Origin: Goniomonas avonlea
Lineage: Eukaryota; Cryptophyceae; Goniomonadida; Goniomonadaceae
Assembly (NCBI GenBank): GCA_003573635.1
Contig: QUTJ01031283.1
Location: forward strand, 1-10,663
Direction: 5' to 3'
Length of the DNA stretch: 10,663 nt
Shown: positions 1-8,242 of the stretch, in pieces
Numbering within the stretch: the first letter of the stretch is position 1
How the letters are laid out: the number at the start of each line of letters is the position of its first letter
Program-made: the position numbers and the translations under genes
Notes under the pieces: generated by a model
Told to the model about the DNA's origin: nothing
The model's database searches: none
Seen by the model: only the letters and a program-made list of their open reading frames with translations

Positions 1-79
1 GGTGGAGTGGGAGAGGGAGAGAGAGGGAGGACAGAGAAGGGAGACAGAGACGGAAAAGGGAGAGGGGCAGAGCAAACAC
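1..79 (-). other. Pyrimidine-rich intron fragment of the coiled-coil gene
   Basis: On the coding (minus) strand this is an almost pure C/T tract following the donor-like GTGTTTG after the last visible Gln codon. On the plus strand it appears as a GA-rich stretch. It is best read as the start of an intron whose acceptor lies outside the window. The donor is weaker than most here, so read-through coding cannot be fully excluded, but the frame would encode only Leu/Ser/Pro low complexity. Confidence 0.5.
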
Positions 80-1477
80 CTGATGTCCTCGTTCCTCTTG
101 CTGGAGAACGGTAAGGAGCTGATGATTTTTGTCGCCCATGACACGCAGTTGCTGATTGGCCGAAGTCAATTCCTCCTGAGGTGGAATCACGTGTCAGCAA
201 TTGGGGCTGCTGTCAAGATCCTGGGAATACCTGAAGGCGCTTCTCGTTACTTTCGCTAGCGTTGAGTCTGCCACTCATCTCAGCAGATTGCCCTTTCAGC
301 TTGTTGATTTCCTCCTGCGGCATCATCAGATCTTGACCAAAATCACAGTGCCAGACCTGCTTGCTTGCAACCTGGTCAGCGCTCAATTTTGCCTCCTCGC
401 TGCGTTTTTTCAACTTCTCTTCCTTTTTCTTCCAATCTCCCTCCCGCTTGTGGAGCTTCTCTGTCAAGACGTCCGCAGACCGCTGCAGTTCCCACTTGGC
501 CTTTTCAAGGGACTGCATGACGAGGGGTGACCTTGGTTCGATGTGCACCAAGACGAATATACAACAGCAGAGGATAAAAAATCACAAACCTGGATGGTTT
601 CCTGTGAATGAACGTGTTTCTCCTTGAGAGCGTCGAGGGCGAGCTCCAGCCGCATCACCTCTTCGCGCGCCTTCTTCTTTGCCTCCTCCTCGCACTTGAG
701 CAAAAATCGAAGTTGGCTTGGACTCTCGCCTAACGCGTGCATCTCTCGGTTGGCCTCTGCTGCTGCCGTAAGTTCTTTACACCTCCGTTCCAAGGACTCC
801 AGTTGAGGCTCGAGCTCAGCCACCCGAGCATCGGCATCAAGTCGGCGGTGCTCTTCCTCTCGACACTTGTTCAAGAGCTCAAAGTTGCGCTCATTGACTG
901 TCAGGAGCACTTTTTGGGCAGACAGCTTTCCTTCCCTCTCTATTTCTAGCTCTCCGAGAAGCTCGTCTCGGTCACGAGTCATCATCTCGTCGTGTTCCTG
1001 GGCAGAGTTTCGATCCTTCGTTTGCCCTTCGAGGCGTGTCAGAGCTGACTGTAACTGTTCACGCAGATCTGCCGTTCGTTTCTTTTCAATGTCCAAATCT
1101 TGTTTCAGATCTGCTGCGAGTCGATCTGCATCAGCGAGCTTCGCGAGCTCGTCGGTCATGTGCTGGAGGCGGGAGACCAGCTCTCGCTCTCGCATCTGTG
1201 CGGCTTGAAGCATTTCAGGGTGATGAGCTAATGCCTCAAGCTGCTGCTCCTGTTGCTGCGCCATGGCAGCGTATTCCTCGTTCTCCGTTAGCAAGCGGCG
1301 GACATGCTCCTCGATCGCGGTCGTGCAGTGACGCCGCACCTCGGGACTCCGGACGCTCATAGCGTTCTCCAAAAGAGACCGTATCATTCCTATCGTTGTG
1401 GATTCTCGCAATGTCGATGGCACCCGCTTGACGTTGGTCCGCATCGGAGACGACCTGGCGCTACCGTGTCTGGACAT
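80..1477 (-). CDS. Long coiled-coil protein, N-terminal part (partial, runs off left edge)
   Basis: Reads from ATG at 1477 leftwards. Exons: 1477-590, 512-357, 314-231, 175-80; introns of 77, 42 and 55 nt, all phase 0 and ending in CAG, then a further donor at 79 leading off the window. The 408 visible residues begin with a Ser/Arg/Thr-rich head (about 1-25). A mixed segment carrying the phrase IEEHVRRLLTENEEY follows, then an almost unbroken Glu/Lys/Gln/Leu heptad-type coiled coil from about residue 60 on. Treating 315-356 as an intron removes a W/H/C/F/P-containing insert that would break the coil, which supports it. I do not recognise a specific family. Structural roles (basal body, cytoskeleton, vesicle tethering) are possible but unproven. 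It shares a 167-bp divergent promoter region with the Acl4-like gene. Confidence 0.8.
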
Positions 1478-1644
1478 TGAAGCTTGCTACTTGTCGTCGC
1501 GTACGCTAAGATGCAGATAAGGGAAACGTATGAGCCGCTTGCCTATTCAATGCCGATTCATGAAAATCGTTCCGCTCGAGGTTCGCTAGCCACGCGTCCG
1601 AGTTCACTCCAGGCGTGCCAGAAGCGTTGCGCACGAGCACTACG
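1478..1644. promoter_or_regulatory. Divergent intergenic region, coiled-coil gene / Acl4-like gene
   Basis: 167 bp between two head-to-head start codons must contain both promoters and 5' UTRs. I see no TATA-like box or repeated element that I can assign. A second in-frame ATG for the plus-strand gene lies at 1615 and would add ten residues to its N terminus. Confidence 0.5.
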
Positions 1645-3020
1645 ATGGCCTCTGAGAAGAAAATTCAGCAGCTGCAGCAGCACGCAGTGGCTTGTGCTGA
1701 ACGTTTTGAGCACGATAACGCGTTGAAATTCTATGAAAAAATCCTCGAGCTCCAGCCAGATAACTGCGATGTGATGGACGCATGTGCCGAACTGTGTGTT
1801 GACGCAGCGAAACCTGAGCTGGCACTGACTGTAAGTCCGGGCAACACCGTATGTCGTAATTAATGGTGTTTCCAGCTGTTCACTCGGAGTATGGCACTCA
1901 AACCGGAGGAAAATCCCACAAAGTACTTGAATGCAGCCCAACTTCAGACCGGACACTCCGCTTTGGGGTGCTTTCAGAAGGGCGTGCAACTGCTTGAACG
2001 GGAGCTTCAACAAAGGGTATGTATCCACATTTGTATTGACAAAATCCTTCGTTGTTGACCTCGAACCTTCCTGGCAGCCAGAGGCAGAAGCAGAAATACG
2101 AGCCCGTCTGAGTGCCGCGCTCTGCTCCATCGCAGAACTGTACATGACCGATTTATGGTGTGTTGTGGCCAATTTAGATCCTTTCTGTCCTCACAGCTCA
2201 CTCCTGCAGTGACGAGGAGACAGCCGAGACTGAGTGCGAACGTTACATGACGGCGGCCCAAACACACAACCCGCAGGACCCACAGATGTGTGTCCAGTTT
2301 GCAAATCTGAGGCTCTGCCAACAGCGCCCAGAGGACGCAAAGAATATCGTCTACAAAGCTGTTCGCATTATCAATGCGCTTGGTGCGTTGCATCTCTCTT
2401 AGGTTCGGTACTGATCGTTTGCACAGAGCCCGACGACAAGCCTGTCCTTGATTGTCAAGTACAGATTGGAAAACTACTTTTGGAACTTGGCCAGTATGAT
2501 GAGGCTGTTGAATGGCTCAAAGTGGGTATTCTCGCTGCTTTTTCTTGTTGGCCAGGCGGGTCTGAGGGACGGCACAGGGAATATTGGAACTGGACGACGA
2601 ATGGATTGAAACCTGGTATCTTCTTGGTTTTGGTCACCATCTTCAAAGCGACGTTGCAAACGCCCAGCATTGTATTGCTCAGGCTCTGCGGGTGGGTCCA
2701 GTCTTTGTGTGTTCTCTGTCCACGCTTTCCTGTGGTCCACATCGGCCGCCATAGCACATTAGGGGAACCAATGAATCTCGCGCAGCTGGTGCGCAAGTCC
2801 GCGATGGAAGGCGACGATGAGGACGAAGAATTGGTTGCTCAGGTCCAAGCTTTATCTGAAGAGTTGGGTGGAGTGCAGCCTGCTGAGGGCCCCCCAGAAC
2901 CAGACTACAGGTTAGTCGTTTGAGTGCCCGGAATTTGAGCTCCTTCTGTGGCTCAACTGTGTCTTTCACTGACCCTGTTTTGGCAGCGATGACGAAGGAG
3001 AGGACATGGTAGAGTCATGA
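1645..3020 (+). CDS. ACL4: Acl4-like TPR assembly chaperone of ribosomal protein L4
   Basis: Eight exons: 1645-1830, 1876-2016, 2078-2157, 2210-2382, 2427-2521, 2578-2691, 2786-2910, 2987-3020. Together they give 315 aa in one frame. TPR-type helices are clear: residues 1-35 (phrase ALKFYEKILELQPDN), a segment YLNAAQLQTG..ALGCFQKGVQLLE, IAELYMTDLCDEETAETECE, LLELGQYDEAVEWLKGILEL, and the family-typical DDEWIETWYLLGFGHHLQ. The C terminus is strongly acidic (DDEDEE, then SDDEGED). In yeast, Acl4 caps newly made Rpl4 and escorts it to the nucleus; the same role is inferred here. Acceptor 2209 was chosen over the earlier CACAG at 2196 because the latter gives an immediate stop. Size is near the usual 300-390 aa. 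Start 1645 (MASEKK) is preferred; 1615 is possible. Confidence 0.88.
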
Positions 3021-3212
3021 TGAAAACACGTATATAAAATCTTTTGATAACCACCGTGCGATTGGGTGGACTTCAATATCTCGCGGACCCGTCCAGCAGC
3101 ATGTAGTTCAAAGTTCAAAGTCTGACTTCGTCCCTTACATCATTTTCCCAAGTAGTGACACAGCAACAATATTATCTCAAAGAGTCCCCATGATTTCCCA
3201 AAGTCACGTCAC
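3021..3212. other. Convergent intergenic spacer (3' ends of Acl4-like and small membrane-protein genes)
   Basis: 192 bp between two converging stop codons, holding both 3' UTRs. An A/T-rich tract just after the Acl4 stop (tatataaaatc near 3030) could serve 3' end formation. A short direct repeat of GTTCAAA occurs around 3107-3120. No coding frame is evident. Confidence 0.5.
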
Positions 3213-3503
3213 TCAGTTCTTCTCAGCAGGCTCAGGGAGAGGAAATTGCCTTGGCTTATTGATGAAAGTAGCCTGTGCAGGAGGCTGAATCTCGGCAGCC
3301 CCGCCCCGATCCAGCTTCAGCCTGGGTGAACCCCACCCCACACCCCAACCACCGTGGCCCCAGCGGCCCGAGCCCCGCATGAACGGCCACGCGTGTCTCT
3401 CCTCCTCTCCGCGAGGCCTAGTTAACATCCGAGGAAATTGTGATCCCAACAGGACAAAGCACACGATGCCTCCCACCACAACGCGCTTTCGCTTCGGGTC
3501 CAT
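3213..3503 (-). CDS. Small Gly/Trp-rich protein with one N-terminal membrane segment
   Basis: A 96-aa intronless frame from ATG at 3503. Residues 1-7 are basic (PKRKR), followed by a hydrophobic stretch at about 8-20 (VVVGGIVCFVLLG) that would serve as a signal anchor or inner-membrane helix. Next comes a charged, Arg/Glu-rich portion, then a Gly/Trp-rich patch at 44-58 (GSGRWGHGGWGVGW), and a Pro-rich tail. I do not recognise the family. The layout (basic start, one short helix, small size) resembles accessory subunits of mitochondrial membrane complexes or small ER proteins, but that is only analogy. It sits head-to-head with the bZIP gene and tail-to-tail with the Acl4-like gene, a position consistent with a real gene. 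A short intron inside the Gly-rich region cannot be excluded. Confidence 0.55.
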   Translation of the reverse strand: MDPKRKRVVVGGIVCFVLLGSQFPRMLTRPRGEEERHAWPFMRGSGRWGHGGWGVGWGSPRLKLDRGGAAEIQPPAQATFINKPRQFPLPEPAEKN

Positions 3504-3683
3504 CGCTGTCACGCCCGAAAATTCTTGTCGTGTTGGCTACCGTGTCAGTCAACTGTTGTCACGCTGTTGGTGGCGTATGTACGCGAAAAGCCCTTTAACA
3601 GGTTTATCTTTCAAGCTGCCGTGCTTGAGTCAAACAAAGGTCATTTTGGCTGGAACTTCGAGAACCAACCACCCAACAGAACT
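3504..3683. promoter_or_regulatory. Divergent promoter / 5' leader region of the bZIP gene
   Basis: 180 bp between two opposed start codons. TGTCAC(G)C occurs twice (about 3507 and 3557). No CCAAT-N9-CCACG stress element is seen. An upstream ATG at 3577 opens a 38-codon frame plus stop that ends at 3693, beyond and out of frame with the bZIP ATG at 3684. Within it, 3575-3601 (GTATGT...TTTAACAG) looks like a 27-nt intron but is shorter than any confident intron in the window. Confidence 0.45.
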
Positions 3684-4487
3684 ATGGCTTTGATGGACGT
3701 GGAGGCCGAGCTCGAAAAGCTTCTCGGTGAAGATGTAGTGTTGGGGAGCAACCTTTGTGAACCCATCCCTGCGTGGCAGCCAGAAATGGAGGAGGACCCA
3801 CTCGCCTCTTTGATGTCCTTTTCGACGTCCAAGGTCTGTGAGAGTGTATCTTCTTCCGGTGCTTCAAGCCCGTCCACCGTCCTGGACGTTTCTTCACGCC
3901 CGGCGAAGAAAAAACGTTCGGCTCCAGAGTCGAGCTCGCTTCCTCCTGATGAGGAGCGCAAGCGCAAGAACAGGGAATCCGCTCAACAGTCCCGAAATCG
4001 CAAAATGCAGTATGTCCAAACTCTGGAAGCCGACAAGGAGACCCTTGCAAAGGAAAACAAAACTCTGAAACAGGATCAGGATGTGCTCAGGACTGAAAAT
4101 TCAATGCTGCGCCAGCAACTTGAGTTCCTCAAAAGCTTGTTCGCTTCAACCAAGGAAGGATTTCCTGCGACCTTTTATCCTGGACAGCAGCAGTTGGAGG
4201 ACATGCCGCGTGCCAAATCAATGACAGTATTGGCTGTGGTCTTTTCAGTCAGCATGTTTTTGGTTCCTTCAGACTGGAATGTCGCCACTGACGAAGGCAT
4301 GCCACCTGCCCGGACCGGTGGTCGGATGCTCTTGTCTCTGGACGAGAACGAGGGTGCGCTGTCTTTGGGTCAGGTGCTGACCCCCCGAGTGGTTGTGCTT
4401 GGTTTCTTCCTTCTGGGGGTTCTCCTGTACTTGGTACCTCGTGCTTGGGCGAGTTTGGCCAACAACAAGAACAAGAAAAAAGCGTGA
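3684..4487 (+). CDS. Membrane-anchored bZIP transcription factor with hairpin C terminus
   Basis: Intronless, 267 aa. An acidic N-terminal activation-type region (1-45) is followed by a Ser-rich linker and a KKKRS nuclear-localisation-like patch (75-79). The bZIP runs from 91 to 152. Its basic region has the N-x7-R signature (N96, R104), then leucines in exact heptads at 114, 121, 128, 135, 142 and 149. Two hydrophobic segments follow: about 180-195 (TVLAVVFSVSMFLV) and about 236-252 (VVVLGFFLLGVLLYLV). They are separated by a polar loop that contains R-M-L-L-S at 214-218, like a site-1-protease target. The protein ends K-K-K-A, fitting the KKXX ER-retrieval rule. Inference: it is held in the ER as a hairpin with both ends cytosolic and is released by regulated proteolysis, as for ATF6, CREB3 or SREBP. 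Two anchors rather than one is unlike ATF6/CREB3. The ORF is open upstream, but this is the first in-frame ATG. Confidence 0.85.
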   Translation: MALMDVEAELEKLLGEDVVLGSNLCEPIPAWQPEMEEDPLASLMSFSTSKVCESVSSSGASSPSTVLDVSSRPAKKKRSAPESSSLPPDEERKRKNRESAQQSRNRKMQYVQTLEADKETLAKENKTLKQDQDVLRTENSMLRQQLEFLKSLFASTKEGFPATFYPGQQQLEDMPRAKSMTVLAVVFSVSMFLVPSDWNVATDEGMPPARTGGRMLLSLDENEGALSLGQVLTPRVVVLGFFLLGVLLYLVPRAWASLANNKNKKKA

Positions 4488-4732
4488 AGTGTTCAGAGTG
4501 TAAGAAACACAGTCGTGCATCGATGTGGAACATTGTATTATATAAATAACTTTTCTGTCTGAGAGCAAGCAAGCATTGTGTGCTAGGAGGTGAGTTTATT
4601 TAATCGGACACAACTCCCTCGAAGCCGATTATTCAGATCATGTGTACATAGCAGTTCATCCCTGTCGCTTCCTTCACTGTATCCCTGCACCCGTACGGGG
4701 GGTCCTAACACTTTGATCAAAAAGATATTAAG
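4488..4732. other. Convergent spacer between bZIP and ARL2BP genes
   Basis: 245 bp holding the 3' UTRs of two converging genes. A/T-rich ttgtattatataaataac near 4531-4550 may help form the bZIP mRNA 3' end. An AGCAAGCAAGC run follows at about 4564. I see no credible coding frame. Confidence 0.45.
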
Positions 4733-5827
4733 TTAGTCCTCCATCACATGGCGAGGAGGAGCACCAGCCGCCTTATCAGCAGGGCTTGGGGAAATTCCAG
4801 GGGAAATGCTTAGGTTCAAATCAGGCATGGGTTCACCATCCTCGTCCTCCTCTCGGTGGATGACTGACGCTCGCACGTCCACTTGAAGATCCATGAAGCC
4901 GGGCTTGCCGATCTGAGCGAGCGTAAGCATGCGACGGCTTCGCGTGTGGGTCGAGCGGGATACACGCGATGAGTTTCATACAGATAAAGGCGTCACCTCA
5001 CCTGCTTGTGCGACAGCATAATGTCTTTGAACACTTCAAAGTCAGCCATGCTCGTCAGCATCTCAAAAACATCACTGGTCTCCATCTCATCCTTTCGCTC
5101 CCTGGGGAGATCAAGAGTGTGTGTCAGACAGTTGCAAGGAGGAAGGGTAACGGACGCACATGAGCAACTCCATAAATGCACCCATGTCGAAGCCTTCAAC
5201 CTCCCGAGTGAGCGATTCCTCCACATGCTTTTCCACGAATGATGTCTGTGCGAGATTAGACACCGATGTCTGGCAAGAACACCCACATATTGTCGGAAAA
5301 TATCGTGGTAAATGAGCTTGTTTTCCTCAGAATCCTCAAAATGCTCGCAATGTGTTCTAAAAAATGTTGTTTGCTGCTCATGAAATGCATCATCTGCAGG
5401 AAGTGTGAGACCGACGAGGCAAACGAAGAACAAGGACCGACCCATCATAATCTCCTCAAGTTTTCCGACAATTTCGTCAAAGATGAGATCGGCATCCTGG
5501 CCGCCCTCGCTGAATGAGAACAGTGAGCTTTCAAAGCAATCCAAGGTGCACGGACCCGACATAAGAGAACTCTTCCTCTGCAAAGTCCTCCTCTTCTTCA
5601 AAATCATCAACTGGCAAAGTAAATGTGTGTGAGACTCCAATCTTCGATCGCCATACCAACCTAAGTCCTCAAAACCGTCGCCTTCGCCAGCAACGTCGAG
5701 AACGTCTGTCAAGAGTCAGACAGGGGATCGGGAGGCGTCAAAAACAAGACACACCTTCAATGTCCTCATCATCATCGTGGTGAGCACCGTGATAGCGGTC
5801 CGGCTGGGAAACCGGTTTCGAAGCCAT
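4733..5827 (-). CDS. ARL2BP: ARL2-binding protein (BART domain)
   Basis: Eight exons on the minus strand: 5827-5755, 5705-5661, 5610-5556, 5509-5442, 5393-5287, 5245-5160, 5101-5002, 4912-4733. Spliced frame is 237 aa. After an acidic N-terminal region (about 1-65, with DDDEDIED and FEEEEDFAEEEF), the BART helices run from about 68 to 178. They show FDEIVGKLEEIMMDDAF, FEDSEENKLIYHDIFRQY, FVEKHVEESL, FDMGAFMELL and SDVFEMLTSMADFEVFKDIML, matching the animal protein closely. BART proteins bind GTP-loaded ARL2 or ARL3, and in animals act at mitochondria, centrosome and ciliary base. The C terminus (MDLQVDVRASVI, then an acidic Pro/Ser-rich tail) makes it longer than the 163-aa human form. The ATG at 5827 is in frame with the spliced message; the ATG at 5904 is not. 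Confidence 0.9.
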
Positions 5828-6212
5828 TCGGCCGCCCGCTCCTCCAAACAAACAATTCGCGAAGAACCTCTGCCGCTCAGAGCAGAAACTTTGATGTGTG
5901 ACAAGTCCAGCAGCGTACGAACGCCCCTCTCCTACTACGTTAGCATTACGTTAGTGCTTTGTGATCACCACCATTCACGGCCCAAGTGGCAAGTGGGCCC
6001 CCACTGCACTCGGGGATCGCAAGACCCACCCCCCACAGGGGACAGTGGGACACAGAGTATGAAACGGTCCAAGTCGTGATCCCGGTTCTTATCGGACTTT
6101 CCCTTCCATATCCGGGTCACGTCTTTGCATTGACGCTTGGATCGCGATCCTTCGGGCCTCGGACCTTTCAGAGATGAAAGCTGTGTTTTAGGGCGCCCTG
6201 CCAGCATCGGGA
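5828..6212. promoter_or_regulatory. Divergent intergenic region, ARL2BP / ORMDL
   Basis: 385 bp between opposed start codons, so both promoters and 5' UTRs lie here. Visible structure: a GC-rich inverted repeat AGTGGGCCCCCACT near 5992, a C-rich stretch CCCACCCCCCACAGGGG near 6027, and TAGCATTACGTTAGTG near 5940. No RNA gene or coding exon is evident. A non-coding first exon for ORMDL is possible but not demonstrable. Confidence 0.45.
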
Positions 6213-6826
6213 ATGGTTTCGCACCATAACAAGAACACATTGTGGCTGGAGGCCCGAGGGGCCTGGCTTGTCTGGATTTTGGGTATCCTTGGGATCCGTT
6301 ACATATTGGCGCTGTTTGCCGTGAGCCCAAATCTGGCTTGGTCGTGCATCAATATTGGTCACGGACTGGTACGTGGCGATTTTCGTTTGTTCCAAAGTCA
6401 CTCTGCCGCAGGTCACCTTTTACTTCTTTCACGTGCTTTGCGGGTCACCCCTTGGAGGATTAGAGGATGATTGTGGAAAATATGACGAATTGACCTTCTG
6501 GGAGCAGATTGACCACGGACGACAGCTCACACCGAACAAAAAGTTCTTGACCGCCCTCCCTCTCTTTCTGTGCGTGGCCCCTGTCCTTTTCGCATCACTG
6601 ATTCTTTCCCAGGTTTTTGATTGCCTACCATCAAACAAGCCATTCCGACAGCAAGTATCTTCTCGCCGCTAACGCGCTCACCGCATTGTTCGTGCTGTTC
6701 GCGAAGCTTCCATTCATGCATAAGAGAAGGCTCTTTGGAATCAACAGCTACAGCACGTTTTCATTTCCCAGCCAGGAAACGTCAGGGTCAGGCAAGAAAA
6801 AGCCCCGCCGACAGAAGGCGACCTGA
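6213..6826 (+). CDS. ORMDL: ORMDL-family regulator of serine palmitoyltransferase
   Basis: Three exons (6213-6368, 6412-6569, 6613-6826) with two 43-nt introns give 175 aa. Family hallmarks in order: N-K-N-T at 6-9, ARGAWL (14-19), first hydrophobic hairpin (about 18-58), FYFFHVLCGSPL, the core W-E-Q-I-D-H-G-R-Q followed by KKFLTALPLFL, then a second hydrophobic pair, and RRLFGINSY near the usual end. ORMDL/Orm proteins sit in the ER membrane and restrain the first step of sphingolipid synthesis. Aligning without gaps to human ORMDL3, N8 falls on N13, the asparagine implicated in ceramide sensing. The N terminus lacks the long phospho-regulated extension of yeast Orm. Unusually, a tail of about 23 residues follows GINSY, rich in Ser/Thr then Lys/Arg (GKKKPRRQK). 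Confidence 0.93.
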
Positions 6827-7125
6827 ATGAACTCATGTTTATTGTGTCGCGTGCATGTCGGCACCCTAACTTTTAACGATGCGGAAGCGCCTGCCGGCTT
6901 TACGGGCCAACCGGTACTCTTTCGAACGCGTCCGTGTCTGTCATGCCACTATAATTTCTTTGCGTTCTATAAAAGGTTCTTTGGCGCTACCGAATTGGAC
7001 TAGCTTTCTCTGCGGACATGGATGTCAACATCCAGATCCTTCTTCCTGTTTCTTCATGCATGATATCCTCCTTTCTTTCTTTCTTTCTTTTATATCCTCC
7101 CTCTTGGATCACCGGAAACTGAAGT
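6827..7125. other. Convergent spacer, ORMDL / ankyrin gene, with TTTC microsatellite
   Basis: 299 bp without a firm gene. A TGTTTATTG motif just after the ORMDL stop may belong to its 3' end. A (TTTC)n tract of about five units lies at 7071-7090. The right part may instead hold a last exon of the ankyrin gene (7118-6987 on the minus strand), if 7182-7119 is spliced out as an intron with donor GTGCGC and acceptor TTCAG. Confidence 0.45.
7070..7092. repeat. TTTC microsatellite
   Basis: Uninterrupted CTTT/TTTC tetranucleotide units. If the alternative last exon of the ankyrin gene is real, this tract encodes its Lys/Arg/Glu-rich KRKKERKE run. Confidence 0.8.
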
Positions 7126-8242
7126 TTAACCATTTTCATTTGACACTTGCTGTTCGGGGTGACTTGCCAAAGCAGGGCGCACCTGTCCAGAATCACCCTT
7201 TTCTGACACATCCCCATGTCCCCTCGGACTATGATCCCCGGGCTTCGTCTCAGAGAGAATAATCTCTTGATTGTCCTCATCACCTGCACCCTCGACAAAC
7301 ATCTCTTCGGAGACTTCTTCTTCGGGCATCTCTCCCATGACAAGGTCGGCCATTTTCATGTCTGATGGATGTTTTTCCGTGGAACGAGGGGACACTAACG
7401 CACCGCGAGACACGATGGTCTCACCTTGCCCAGTAGGCAATCCTAGATTTCGACAATCTTCGTCCGTGGTCCCTGGTCTGACTTTTGGGCGATGGTTCGT
7501 CTGAAATTTGGAGAGCTTGGCATGCCGAACAAGGACATCCACGATCTGTTAGAAGCGGTTAACGAAACCAACTAAGCCCCGCCAGAGTTTCTCTTGGCGC
7601 GGGAGGGCGACACAGCACCTGTTCGCGTCTCGCAGCCTGAAACAGTTCCACAGGAGAGCTTCCTTCATAATTCCGAGCAAGAGGGTTTGCGCCTGCGGTG
7701 GTCCAATCAACACAGAGAGAGTCCTGACCCCCACATCGCTAGTAGTTCAATACCTGCCGCCAGCAATGCTTGGACCATCTCCAACGAACCGTCTGGCGCG
7801 ACCACATGCAAAAGGGTGGAACCAGATCGAGCAAGGGTCGCACAAGCAACGCTTTCATCTTGATACAGGATGGATAAAAGACTTTCGTAATCGCCAGCTG
7901 GGACACAATTGGATTACTGGGCTGGATCGGGGGGACAGGCGCACCATTGGCACATAGGAACGCCCGGGTCTCCAAGTCAGATTTGTCCAGGCTGGACCTT
8001 AACGGTTGCGTGTGCCAGCTCAATGGAGTTAATGTCTTTGGAAACTGAGTGAGCGTTCTTGCTGGAAATGTGGTCGCGGCCTCGGGATTTGGCACTGAGA
8101 TATGGGACCTGTCGTTGCTGCTCCAGGAGGCAACCAAGCCTCCTGCCTCGCTTGAGCAAACCAGTCGTCGGGTAAGTTTGTGTTTCATCTCCCTTTTCCT
8201 TTGCGATGTTTCAACTCCTCGGGAGGCCCTCGCGAACGACAT
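7126..8242 (-). CDS. Small ankyrin-repeat protein with acidic tail (5' end uncertain)
   Basis: Firm exons on the minus strand: 7897-7754, 7692-7619, 7545-7425 and 7361-7126. They are joined by introns of 61, 73 and 63 nt. A 47-nt intron (7944-7898) joins them to an exon ending at 7945. Across the joins the frame reads AFLCANAGDYESLLSIL, then GSTLLHVVAPDGSLEMVQALLAAGANP, then EGSSPVELFQAARREQIVDVLVRHA, which is about two and a half ankyrin repeats. A linker and an acidic stretch (PEEEVSEEMFVEGAGDEDNQE) follow. The size and ankyrin-plus-acidic-tail plan recall Yar1, the chaperone of ribosomal protein S3, but I cannot claim orthology. The first exon is open up to an ATG at 8242 (or 8188), yet its sequence upstream of about 8000 looks less protein-like, so the true start may differ. 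The 3' end may instead be 6987 after another splice. Confidence 0.6.

Noticed and set aside
2-259. Plus-strand frame starting with an Arg/Glu-rich low-complexity stretch
   Set aside because: It is the reverse complement of a pyrimidine-rich intron and exon of the coiled-coil gene, and it starts at GTG.
2158-2195. Shorter intron in the Acl4-like gene using CACAG at 2192-2196
   Set aside because: Joining there gives a stop codon within a few residues; the next CAG at 2207-2209 keeps the family frame (CDEETAETECE).
4249-4572. Long minus-strand frames opposite the bZIP C terminus
   Set aside because: They are antisense to a bZIP coding region with clear motifs and membrane segments, and have no recognisable features of their own.
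5716-5904. Minus-strand frame from ATG at 5904 as the ARL2BP start
   Set aside because: It is out of frame with the spliced BART coding sequence; ATG at 5827 fits the acidic N terminus and the phase of the first intron.
7766-7957. Plus-strand frame opposite the ankyrin exons
   Set aside because: The minus strand carries recognisable ankyrin repeats across well-formed introns; the plus frame is its shadow.
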